Shown here: positions 22,217 to 33,232 of the stretch, one piece after another
How positions within the stretch are numbered: the stretch's first letter is position 1
Layout of the letters: each line of letters opens with the position of its first letter
DNA from: Ectobius pallidus
Taxonomy: Eukaryota; Arthropoda; Insecta; Blattodea; Ectobiidae
Assembly (NCBI GenBank): GCA_964059195.1
Contig: CAXKWD010000006.1
Coordinates: 177,690,825 to 177,754,824, forward strand
Direction of reading: 5' to 3'
DNA: 64,000 bases
Notes under the pieces: model-generated
Database searches by the model: none
What the model was told of the DNA's origin: nothing
The model's input: only the letters and a program-made list of their open reading frames with translations
Made by a program: the position numbers and the translations under genes

Positions 22217-23275
22217 CTCTCCAAATATGTAAACAGTTTTTCTGTACCAGCTCTACTTTTATATAGATTTTATTTGTGAACTCTTAGGGAGCATTCACAC
22301 CGAAGTAGCATGCCACTTGCGACGTGCTACCTGGATGCACGCTGCACGTTACTCATTTTAAACCCCAAATAAACAAGTTCAAGTCTTCCCACCAAAGTAG
22401 CGTGGCAATAGTGCAGCTCGCAGAGTGTGACATTCATTTCTTCAGATAGATCTGGACTTATTTCATGCGACGCTACTCAGGATGACGCATGCGTACAGTT
22501 GCTTTTTCAGCTGTTTTCTAATTGTTAAGAAAATTCAACACATATTATGATAGATTATGGCAGATTATGGTAGATGGCAGATTATGGTAGATTATGGCAA
22601 AGATGTCATGAAAACCGCTAGAAAGAGAGCTACAATTTGTACATGCGTAGGCTATACGATATGCCAATCGAAACTAGTAGGAAAAAAGCCTGGATTAAAA
22701 TTGCTGAAACTATATCCTCTTTAGGTAAAGTACATTATTTTAAATGGGTTTCTCAAATGTTCAAGTGAAAATATATAATTTACGTTAAACTGCAGATCGC
22801 ATTCGCTACTTCGGTATGAATGCAAAACTGTGAACCATGCAACTCGATGTGCAGCCTGCATCCAGGTAGTGCGATTCGCAGGCTATGCTACTTCGGTGTG
22901 AATGCTCACTTAGTCTAGCGAAACAAAATCTTGCTTGATAACATAGCTAGTGAAGGTTCTTGACCATACTTTGGACACGTAGGACGAAAACTGTACAAAG
23001 TACAGAACAACTAAAAGCTGGACTACTTTTTGGCCCTCAAATTGACGACCGTACAGTATGTGATAATATCAATTTTATTAAAGACCCCATGTAATGTGTT
23101 GCTTTTTTCTTCACGTGATTCAGAAGCTAAAAATATGCACTGTTTTTTATTTATATCAAACGTAATATGGGAAAATATGCATAATGGTAATACCACATCT
23201 CACAAAACTAAGGCTGACAGGGCAAAATTAATGGCACATTTGGTATCAGTGACCTAAATATACCCAAGAATAAGT
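22217..23275 (+). repeat. Unclassified host repeat, copy 2
   Basis: Matches 6881-8065 on both sides of two different insertions. It carries a TIR element (22287-22909) but not the hAT element found in copy 1. Confidence 0.8.
22287..22909. mobile_element. PIF/Harbinger-like element with MADF-like fragment
   Basis: Ends GGGAGCATTCACACCGAAG and its inverse with one change, flanked by TTA (22284-22286, 22910-22912). The plus-strand stretch near 22625-22735 reads LYMRRLYDMP then RKKAWIKIAETISSLG, resembling the start of a MADF/Myb-like DNA-binding domain. Such domains occur in the second protein of Harbinger transposons. Copy 1 of the host repeat shows the empty site. Confidence 0.7.
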
Positions 23276-23598
23276 ATAAATTCCAAGGCATCTATATTAA
23301 ATGGAGAAATCCATTTAACTCTAAAAGATAGCAGGTACAATTTAAGCTAATCATTGACATGATCTCGCATAAATACCAACTGTCTTATTTCAAAGCTTAC
23401 TTAACCGAAAAACCAATTTCAAGTCGATACATATTTTTAAATTTCCATTTGCTTTCGTGTACGCTATGTCAGTAAATTCCTAGTACATGATATGCATATT
23501 AGGTTACATAACTTTTACTTCTTCACAATTTTACTTGTACTCGTATTTATACTTCTATAGGTAGATACAAGCCGAGTTTATATACGAATTCTATATAT

Positions 23599-24280
23599 CT
23601 ATATTAATAAAAGGAAGAGTTTGTCTTTCTGTCTGTCTGTGCGCGATGCCCACCGAAATCTACTGAACGCAGAAATCTGAAATTTTAAACGTAGATGGAA
23701 CGAAGGGTGGGCGAATGCACCTCGAAAACGGATTTTTTATTTTCGCTTTCGTTCGTGAGTTATGAGTGAAAAACTGGCAGAATTTTTTTTTTTTTTTTTT
23801 TTGCGTTATCAAAGCATCAGTTTTCGGCAATACGTTTCAATTGTTAAATCAATTGCAGGTGGTTTTGCCCTTTTTTTTTTCATAACTAGGAAATAAAAGC
23901 ATAGCGATATTTTCAATATACTGCTTCGAATTATCGATCGCTTGGATTTTGTGAGCTCATCCTGGTCGATTCATTTGTTTATAATGTCAAGGCATGCAGG
24001 CGTCTGACATTTTCACATAGACGGAAGAAGGATAATGAATAGCCTATAATGGACGAAACTCACTATGCAGGGGTTTTCTGGGCCAGGGAACTCGAATCTG
24101 AGGTTGTTTTTACCATGCTGCGTTTTCTAATCGTGGAATTCACTTCAAAGCAGAATTAATTAATTATTAATCGTTTAGTTTAGGCCTATGAATGTTTCGC
24201 TTGCAAGTGTTAATAAATATGTTTAAATTATTTTGCTCATAGTTTTTAATATATTGGTCGACGCCGCGGTCACCTGCTAG
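23599..24280 (+). mobile_element. Helitron-type nonautonomous element
   Basis: Begins TCTATATTAATAAAAGG and ends GCCGCGGTCACCTGCTAG followed by T. A TC start, a CTAG end and a GC-rich segment just before it fit Helitrons. A reversed copy is at 39768-40376. No Rep/helicase is encoded. Confidence 0.7.
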
Positions 24281-25096
24281 TTCAGAATAAACAAAACTGA
24301 TAACAGGTTGATTTTACTTCCTATATCCGTACCATAGAATTGTGTTTCAACATAAATACACGTTTTGAGGATCCCTGTGAACAGCCTAACTATGATGGCA
24401 TAAAGGCAGCATTTGAATCCTGTAGATTCAAAATCCCTTAAACGCAAAATTATAGTTCCTTACTTTTGTACATCACCAGATTGGCTTAAATTGGTTTATT
24501 TATATGTGAGGTTCAAAACCCCCTAAAGTACCTACTATATAATGCCATGTTGAAAATCAGAGTTAAGTTCAAAAACCCCTCTATCCCGATGTTTTAAACT
24601 TAAAAAACACCTCTATTTCTGAATGGCGTTTAGGGGTTTTTGAATATAGAGGATTAAATTTCTGGAGACGTGGCAACGACTTTTTTTTCTTTTCTTTTAA
24701 TGCCACTTTACGTGAAGGAAATTTTATGTTTGCTATTTTTCGATTTTACGCGAATTTCTACGAGCTGAAACTTTTATTTGAACGTTTCCGCAATAAATTC
24801 TCTGAAGGCAGAATGTTACTTACCTCTAGCCACTGCGAAGTGATTGTGAAGTGATCAGCAACACTTCACAATGGGCTGTTGTTTCAGCTTGGGTCACAGG
24901 GCAGACCTGGGTCAGCTCCTGTACAGAATCACACCATTGTACATTGTACACAACAATCGTCTCTTACATCTGTGAAATCCAACATCCCAGCTACAAACTT
25001 AGTTTTCAATGTGGTCATGATCGTTATTATAGACAGTGGTTCTTATGAACTTTAAGTTCAAATAAACTTCTAAACAATTTTTACTAAATATTCTTA
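24281..25096. other. Intergenic, no gene seen
   Basis: Contains several diverged copies of a TTTAGGGGTTTTTGAA-like motif in both orientations (24510-24660). No supported gene. Confidence 0.45.
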
Positions 25097-25830
25097 CTAG
25101 CTTAAAAGGCCCGGCGTCGCCCGGGATTTTTATTTTGTAATTGGAAATTAACATATGAAGGACTTTCGATTTTTAAATTCTAGTACTTATATAGGTATTT
25201 ATAATTTGAAATAGGAAGAACGATTTATCACACTCAAACTATTCCCTCAGCAAACGCTTGTTATAGCTTTTTTATGGCTGATAGAGGATGTAGAATTTTG
25301 CATCCCATCGCTTGTACACAGCAAGCCTGGTAGGGGTTCAAATAAGAAGAAACAGAAATTCCGGTAACATAAAATTATATTGTCTTTGCGGAATATTTTA
25401 TTTCTCACTCTCATGTTACCATAAAACCGTTTTGGGGATGAAATTAAACAGAAATGCAATATCACTTTCATACTTCTTTCCCCAAAAACCTGATATAATA
25501 ATATACGTATTACCGTACCTCGTTTTGTTTTCTGTATCTCCAGGGTAGAGAAAGTTATGTGACTGCATTATTTTCCTGGATTTAATTCCTTAATATTTAT
25601 TTATAACATGAATTATATTGATAGCTTCTCTATTTTGTCAAAGTCCCATTTCATTTATTTTAAACCCATCTGAGACCAGTGGCAACAATACACTGTTCTG
25701 ATTTGGATTAATAATTCTGTGCAAAAAGGTATTGTGTCTCCTCTAAAGTATTTGATTTTTGTCATTTAAAAACAAAATTTTTCATAATCCTTTCTTAATG
25801 AGCACTTACATTGCATACGTATCACGGTTT
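25097..25830 (-). mobile_element. Helitron-type element, minus copy
   Basis: The minus strand ends CCCGGGCGACGCCGGGCC, a strong stem, then TTTTAAGCTAG and T. It is an inverted relative of 28275-29046 over most of its length, with another partial copy at 31085-31516. Confidence 0.7.
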
Positions 25831-26194
25831 TTTTTTTATGTAGGCGTATGTCTACATCTTCCGTATTCTCAGTCTCCAAGCCTCCCTATCCTCTCGTAGA
25901 TTCTCCTTCATGTCTTCTTTGGTCTGTCTCTCTTGTTTCCATCTGTCCTCCCCCATGTCACACAAGTTGCTTTTCTTTAATTCCATCTATTATAGTGTGC
26001 TGTACTTCCATTTGTTCCCAAATTTCTTCATTTCTAATTCTATTTGCTCTTCTCCAAAAATCCATTTCTGTTCTGTTCTTTCCTCTCTTTTTAATTGGAC
26101 AAGTTTCTGAACCGTATTGTACTATTTTCTTAACTACTGAATCATAAATATAAACATACGTAATAATTAATAATAAGTGATATAATGTCTCCTT

Positions 26195-27136
26195 CAGGCC
26201 CGACGAGAGGGAGGGGCAGCCGGGGCTGTAGCCAGGCAGACCAGGTTTTATTTTTTATCTTCTAAATTTACTCTAAAATAAAACTGGTTAGAAGTCAATA
26301 AGCAACTTATTCGGATTTTGAAATCGAAATTTAGAATTCTTTTACTAACATGCATATGAGGTTTAAATGAAGTTGACTTTTTCATGAACACGTTATTATT
26401 TTTAATTATTGTCTTCTTCTTAGTGTTTGTTCGTTGAATTAAAGACTTTTCATTTAAATACTATAAAAAGAAAGAATAATTGTATAATTAAAGGGTAAAT
26501 ATCTCAATTGTTTATGCTATTTATTGAGTGCCGATATAAGGAATAGTTACTTGTTTATTTTGTTAAAAAATTATAATTGTGTCAAAATTATAATTGTGTC
26601 AAAATTATAATACAGTTTTCGGTGTTAATATTAGTGTTCAGTATAATTGTTTTATTAAGACGGCTAAAATCGTTTGTTTAAAACCCAAAAAGGGCTATTC
26701 CACTAAAATAAAAAGCTAAAATACCTTCTATAAATGCCTAAAAGTCCGGACCCTATATATTACCATAAAATTGGCGCTAAATTGGGCTTCACTCCGGCAT
26801 CAGTCAACCGATTTGATCCAAAATCAATAGGCTTCGTCCCATGGGCGTTATAAATGCGTATACCAAGTTTTATGAAAATCAGATAAAGAGTATTTGAGTT
26901 ATCGCGCTTACAGGCACACGGATAGACGGACAGATATTTTCCCGTCTACCACACAATCTCATAAAGTAACGGTGCCATTCTGCCACATAATAATTATACG
27001 AGTATAATATCATTACATAATCTTTTTGTTGCATACATTTCAAAGGACGAGGTTGGGTTTCAGTGGTGAATTTAATATTTGAATTTGGCCCGGAAAAATT
27101 TGTCCCTGGGGCCCTTGCTTTCTCTCCACGGCCCTG
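26195..27136. mobile_element. Nonautonomous hAT element, second copy
   Basis: Same ends as 7088-7807 (CAGGCCCGACGAGAGG; CACGGCCCTG). The flanking octamers do not match here, so one end may be rearranged. Contains a piece of the CCGGTACC repeat. Confidence 0.75.
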
Positions 27137-27475
27137 CTGGAAACTACTATCACGTTATGCTTCATTGGTGGAGAAAGTTACCAATACAATACAAACAATA
27201 CTGAGGTTACTGCTCAACAACTATTCTCACCCTCAAAATACAACAAAAATACTCCTCGTTCATTTCTGTCCTGGCTTCGCATGGTCACCAATTGCATGCA
27301 GAATGTTTTAATCCTGCAAAATAGTCAGAATGTGACGTACGAAACAGGTTCTGGCCTTATCAGTGAACAGTATTAATTAGGAATTAGTCATAACGCATGA
27401 GCTGGTAAATAACATTCTGACGCAATACAATTCCCACATTCCTGTATTCCAATACAGTGGGTTTTTTTTTCCGTA

Positions 27476-27640
27476 AACTGGGAGAGGTGACCGAAATGGT
27501 AACGCCTTGGACTCGCATTTGGGAGGCCCCAGGATGCCTAGCCGGCCAATTGGATATGGGTTTTTTCATGCTTTCCCCAGTCGTAAAGGCAATTGCCGAA
27601 TACTTACTTTGAATCGTCCTCCTCGCTATTTCATTAAATT
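27476..27640 (+). mobile_element. tRNA-derived SINE fragment
   Basis: Head GAGGTGACCGAAATGGTAACG is a Ser/Leu-tRNA-like A-box region. It is followed by a body with TTTCCCCAGTCGTAAAGGC, shared with 37880-37910. Truncated. Confidence 0.6.
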
Positions 27641-27726
27641 AATATCAGTTGAATTTTACTCCATTATACACCATTAATGTTTGCCCACTTCCAGATGAGC
27701 TAGAAACCCGAAATTTGACAGACTTA

Positions 27727-28145
27727 TGCCCGGTTTCTATAAACTCGTGAAATACCTATGGGTGAATTAGCCATGGGTAAATTAATTCCTAATCACCCAC
27801 AATGATATAATGAGGAAGGCCTTGGAGTTGTACAGTTAATTTAATTCAGAAGGCTTTGATTCTCATTGTTTAAATTATTATAGAGGTTAAATTTTATCCA
27901 GCCATCCATGAAAGGATAAATTAACCCGACGATTTACCCTTGGAAAGATCTAGCCCGAATTTGTAGGAACATTTTTTCTGTCATTTTCATATTTACCCAG
28001 ACGACATTTATCTAGAAACTCGCCACAAGTGTATGTGATTGCTATCTTTAAATTATTTGTGTTTGTGTGGTGTTCTTCTTGTGTAAATTCTGTCCATTGG
28101 GTAATTTACCCATAAGTAATTCGCGGTGTTTATAGAAACCGGCCA
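27727..28145 (+). mobile_element. Harbinger-like MITE, copy F
   Basis: Same MITE as 3476. Flanks TTA and TCA differ by one base, as expected for an older copy. Confidence 0.85.
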
Positions 28146-28274
28146 TCATACCTTTTAGCTTGTAACCAAGTTCAAATTTTATTTTTTTAGCATGAAAAAA
28201 TTTGAAAGTCTTCCCGCACTTTCTTAGGTTTATCATGGCTAGACGGTAATAGGCTACAAGGCAGCTTAAATACA

Positions 28275-29046
28275 CGGACTCGATCTCCGAATGAACGTAG
28301 AGCCTGAACTATAACAGGTAGAGACTTGGAATTTTGACAGTTCCTTCGTTTCATAATGTAAGTGCTCACTAAGAAAGGAATTTGAAAAAAAATTGATTTT
28401 AAATGCAAAAATCAAATATTTTTGAGAATACTTAATCCCCTTTTACATACAATTATCAAATCCAAATCACATTCCATGTACTGTTGTCATGACAACAGTG
28501 TATTGTTGGCAATGGTCTCAGGTAGGTTTGGAAATAAATGATACGGTACTTGGACAAATTAGAGAAGCTATCGATATAATTCATTTCTGTAAATAAATAT
28601 TGAAGAATGAAATCCACGAAAATAATGCTTATAACTTTTTCTACCCTGGACTATATCACAGGTTTTTGTGGAGGGAAGTATGAAAGCGATATTGAATTAC
28701 TTTTTAATTTCATCCCCGAAACGGTTGTATGGTAACATGAGAGTGAGAAATAAGATATTCCGTAAAGACAATACAATTTTATGTTACCGGAATTTCTGTT
28801 TCTTCTTATTTGAACCCCTACCCGGCTTGCTGTGTACAAGCGATGGGATGCAGAATTCTAGATCCTCTATGAGCCATAAAAAACTATATCAAGCGTTTTC
28901 TGAGGGAATAGTTTGAGTGTGATAAATCGTTCTTCCTATTTCAAATTATAAATACCTATATAAGGACCTATAATTTGAAAATCGAAAATCCTTCATTCGA
29001 ATTTTTAAAACACGAAACCCTGGCGACGCCGGACCATTTAAGCTAG
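28275..29046 (+). mobile_element. Helitron-type element, plus copy
   Basis: Inverted relative of 25097-25830, ending CTGGCGACGCCGGACC, then ATTTAAGCTAG and T. The 5' border is approximate. Confidence 0.65.
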
Positions 29047-29343
29047 TTGTATATAAAACTGGTTTCGCAATTTTATTGGACTTTGTACAGTCAAGATAAA
29101 GTGGTATACATTCCTTGTTAAAACATCAACATTTCATTATCTTCCTCTCCCACGCTGGAACAACTGAACACGCACTCTCAGAATGTGTTAATATTCCCGC
29201 CAAATTTTAAGATTGTAACTGTAATATAAAAATGTCAAAAACTACATAATGTGAGGAAAATATATAAAATTTGTTTAAGATAAAAAATCTAACTTAGTCT
29301 GAGATATAACCTTAAAAATCCCTTTAGGCAGGCCTACAGGCTG

Positions 29344-30046
29344 AGGTAGATTTCGAAATGCTTTTGGTTTAATTTACTGTCGCTGCGTAGCACTCTTTTT
29401 CTTTAGCCTTGGCATGACAAACCCGCAATAATAACGGCAAAAAAGAGGAAAGAGCACTTTTTCAAACATTCAAATCTCGCCTTATATGAGAGAAACTGGT
29501 TATTGATTTGTAGAGTACTCATCAAGAGCTTTTCAATGATACCACACAAGACGTGATTTCAAAAATTTCGAATTTCCATCCCCTACCCCCACTCGTACCC
29601 CCAAAATCCCCGAATCGTTGGTGTCACTGTGAACTCCGTAGGGAGTACTGTACTTTTTATTCAAACAAAGTTTCCCTCTATACTTCATAGGGGCCGAGAT
29701 ATGCATTTTTCAAAATTTCAACCCCCTCCCCCGACCCCCCCTTGGGCCAATTTTGCTGATTAACGAACTTGTCCGAACTATTTGGCCTAGAGAAAACATA
29801 ATAAAATGTTGTTCAAATATCTTCAAAATTACGGCCGCTAGTGTGTAAAGATATACAACAGTGTATTGTAGGCAGTGGTCACAGGTAGCTTTGGAAATAA
29901 ATGATGCGTGACTTTGACAATTTTTTTTTGAACGGGTGGTGGTTTCGTACTTAGGGAGGCATGAAACGTAAAGATATGAAAGAATGTTTCGAAAGTTATG
30001 ACATGGTATCGATTGCAATACGTAGATTTTTCTTCGAAATCTACCT
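29344..30046 (-). mobile_element. TIR element, AGGTAGATTTCGAA ends, copy 2
   Basis: Reversed copy of 4597-5079 with about 220 extra bases near 29650-29920. Ends AGGTAGATTTCGAA and TTCGAAATCTACCT are intact. Confidence 0.75.
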
Positions 30047-30581
30047 AAAAAGTGTTGCATTACTTATTGAACGGCCGTCGTAATTATTATTTGTAATCTG
30101 CTGCGCAGTGGCGAATCTATCGATAAACTCGTAAACTCTCGTGGTATTACCTGTGATAAAAAAACCTAATGTGTATACTAAGTTTCATGGAAATCTGACA
30201 AAGCGTATTCGAGTTATCGCCCGTACAGACATTTTTCCTGTCTTAGAAATAAATCCCACACATTATCCATAAACTTGAACGGAAATTAAAAGGACTGTTT
30301 AGTGATTGGATAGAATATCCGCATCCGGGTAGGGTTTTCCTCACGCCTTGTTTCTCGGAGGTGTCCCCGGCATTGGGCTGATCACTGTCCTTGCTCTTGG
30401 CGCGTGTAAATTAGGTTAGCTTAAGGACAAGGGGCTGCGTGTGACAAGGCCAGATAATGGTGACTACGAAATTTACTGCAGGAACTCTGATTGGTATTGT
30501 GTATACATGCAAACAATTGTAACGTTATCGGCCTGAATGACAGCAACATTAATATATAGCCAACGCCCGCTGTGCCGCCAA

Positions 30582-30587
30582 TATAAA
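30582..30587 (+). promoter_or_regulatory. TATA box of the secreted cysteine-rich gene
   Basis: TATAAA lies about 30 bases before a likely start point near 30612 and about 50 bases before a good splice donor. Its orientation matches the gene whose ATG is at 33140. Inferred from sequence only. Confidence 0.5.
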
Positions 30588-30609
30588 CTCCTGGCAAAGC
30601 TCGCAACTG

Positions 30610-30635
30610 CCTGTGACTTGGAATATACAGACTAG
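30610..30635 (+). other. Probable noncoding first exon
   Basis: The short exon ends GACTAG before the donor GTGAGT at 30636. It would join the acceptor TTTTTCTAG ending at 33128, 11 bases before the ATG at 33140. The start is estimated from the TATA box. Confidence 0.4.
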
Positions 30636-31084
30636 GTGAGTATTAGCAAATTCCAACTTTCCAATTGAGAAATAGTTTCAAAACAAATTTAATAATTATA
30701 ATGTAATAAATGCCAAAAATCAAATGTTTTAGAGGATACTTAATACCTTTATCAAATCCAAATCACAGTTCTCATGAGAACAGTGTATTGTTGGCAGTAG
30801 TCACAGGTAGCTTTGGAAATAAATGATACGGGACTTTAACTTTGTGGATTATATTCTTCTTCCATCCTATTTTGTCTCCTTTTACGTGCTTAGGGCCTAT
30901 GATAAACATCCATATTTCTTAACTAAAAACACAAAACCCACAGCTATAAATAACGTTTCAGTGGATAGGATTTTTTCCCTGACATCTGATATGGCACACT
31001 TAGACTGAGACAGCAGAAAACGCTGTCCCTGCAATACGACTTCTTAATCTACATCAAAATGTGAAGTGAGAAAATGGTAAATTA

Positions 31085-31516
31085 TTCTCTATCTTCAGGG
31101 CAGAGAAAGTTATGTGACTGCATCACATTGTGCATTAATTTCGTGGGTTTCATAATCAATATTTATTTATTTATTTACACCGATGAATTCTATCGATAGC
31201 TTCTCTAATTTGTAATGATTAATTTCCAAAGTCACCTGAGACCACTGCCAACAATACACTGTTGTCATGAAAACTGTACATGGAATTTGATTTGGAAATT
31301 CTGTATAAAAAGGTATTTCGTATCCTCAAAAATATTTGATTTTTGGCATTTAAAATCAAAATTTTGCAAAATCCTTTCTTAGTGAGCACTTACATTAAGA
31401 AACGAAGGCACTATCAAAGTCTCTACCTATTATAATTTAGGATCTACATTGATTCTCTGTCAGTCAGCCAGCCAGTCAGTCAGTCAGGACAAAGCCTCTT
31501 CTATATATAAGAGAGA
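31085..31516 (-). mobile_element. Helitron-type element, partial
   Basis: Relative of 25097-25830, with a minus-strand 5' end near 31516 rich in CTGACTGACTGACTGG repeats. The inverse part near 30700-30840 could pair with it. Confidence 0.55.
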
Positions 31517-32459
31517 TTCCTAGCAGGTATACCAGAGTAAGCCGCATCTGTTTGTTTACATTACATCTTAATAGTCTTCGAATGTGCCAAGTACGCAAAA
31601 TATGGTTTAGCGGACGAATCTACCTAGTATAGCGGCCGAGACTGAAATACTAGATGAGTCCGATAAAGTTTTTGCATACAGTATTTTTTAGTAAAAGCTC
31701 TCTAAATTATATAAAATGAAACAAAAATACCGTATAATTAATTATATTGGAAGATAATCAGCCATTTTTTTAAAGTCATGGGCTATTCTCAAGGCCATCT
31801 GTATCACAGAACAACAATGAACCATACATACCAATACGAAATGCGGTATAGATGCATAATATATGAGTCGCTTTTTGTAAACAGTAATGCATATGAACTA
31901 GTATTTATGAAAAGCTTGTGGAAATATGAATGATAATCCCGAGGAAATTTCAATCCAAGCCAGAAAACATTGAATTGAAGCTGCTGGCAGCAGTAGACTA
32001 TGAGAAGGTATATTGCAATTAAATGCTGGTGCATGCATGGTAAGAAATGATTCTCTTGTGAATGCAAATGTGAAAAGTTGCTGGCTTATATTTGTTGTTA
32101 TATGATGAAGTAGGCTACCCTGTTTTAAGAAAAACCCTGGTAAAGTTTCTGATTTCATAAAGAAACATGTTGACTTAAATTTGTTGTTTTATGACTAAAT
32201 ATACGCTTAAATCCATATTAAAGTTGGTGTGACTGGTCAATTCCATCTATATTTTGTTTATAGATTGCCATGACTTTAAAGTACTAGGCCGACAAAACTG
32301 CATTTTCAATACAGTTTGAATGCTGTGTTATGCAATTTTAGCGGCCTTGGTTGGTAAAATGCAATTTTTCGGCAAGTTACCAGTCCGACAAGCAGCTGCT
32401 TTAGAGAGCGTGTACTAAAAAGAATTGGGTGCGAGGAACGCCATACGACAGAAGTGAAA
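31517..32459. other. Intronic sequence, no other gene seen
   Basis: Lies in the proposed 5' UTR intron. No convincing exon. Some inverted motifs around 32290-32400 (TGCAATTTT / AAAATGCA). Confidence 0.4.
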
Positions 32460-32815
32460 CTTGGATTTTTTTAATTATTCTGTTTTTTCAATTTTAGATT
32501 ATTGGATTTTTGAATTTTGGATTGTTGGACTTTTTAAAATTTTGGGTTTATGGACTTTTGAATTTTTTTAAAAATATTGGATCTTTGAACTTTTTAATTT
32601 CGGAATTTTGGATTTTTTTAAATTTTGAATCTTTGAATGGTTTTATTTTTTGGATTTTTTAATTTTGTATTTTGTATTTTTTTAATTTTGGATTTTTAGA
32701 TTTTTATTTTTTTTTATTTTTAAAAGTTTTCATTTTATATATTTTTTTAAATTTTGGATGTTTATATTTTTTTTTACTTTTGTATTTTTGTGTTTTTTTT
32801 TTTTAATTTTGGATA
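32460..32815 (+). repeat. Degenerate T-rich tandem repeat
   Basis: Roughly 15-bp units close to TTTTGGATTTTTGAA repeat about 20 times with many changes. Inside the proposed 5' UTR intron. Confidence 0.8.
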
Positions 32816-33139
32816 AGCCTAATCATTGAGTTGATTGTTTTCTGTGCAGTTTGTTCGTAACGCAACTTTGGGTTAGCTCTCGATTTACTCCTAGCGTGCC
32901 TAAAGAAGTTTCACTTCAAAAATAAATTACAGCGCATGAAAACGGTAAAGATTTTGAACGCCTTGTGATAAATGATTGTATACAAGCATAAGTGCTGCAA
33001 AGCGACTTCTTGATGTAGAAAACTCTTGTCTAACTCTGGTTCTGCGTCTAAGGTACATTGGATTAAATGTATTGGAAAGTCTCTCCGCAGTGACATCACT
33101 GATTTCCTGAATTGTTTTATTTTTCTAGAAGAAAACAAA

Positions 33140-33232
33140 ATGATGAGATCTGCCATAAGTTGCGCTTTCCTCTTCTTGCTGTTTGCATATGTGAACGCAC
33201 AACAGCAGGCATGTGCGGCGGACAACGCGGCT
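33140..33232 (+). CDS. Secreted cysteine-rich gene, coding exon 1
   Basis: Encodes the signal peptide and the first mature residues up to ACAADNAA. The donor GTGAGT begins at 33233. Confidence 0.8.

Noticed and set aside
31804..32158. Two overlapping minus frames
   Set aside because: Short AT-rich frames without conserved features.
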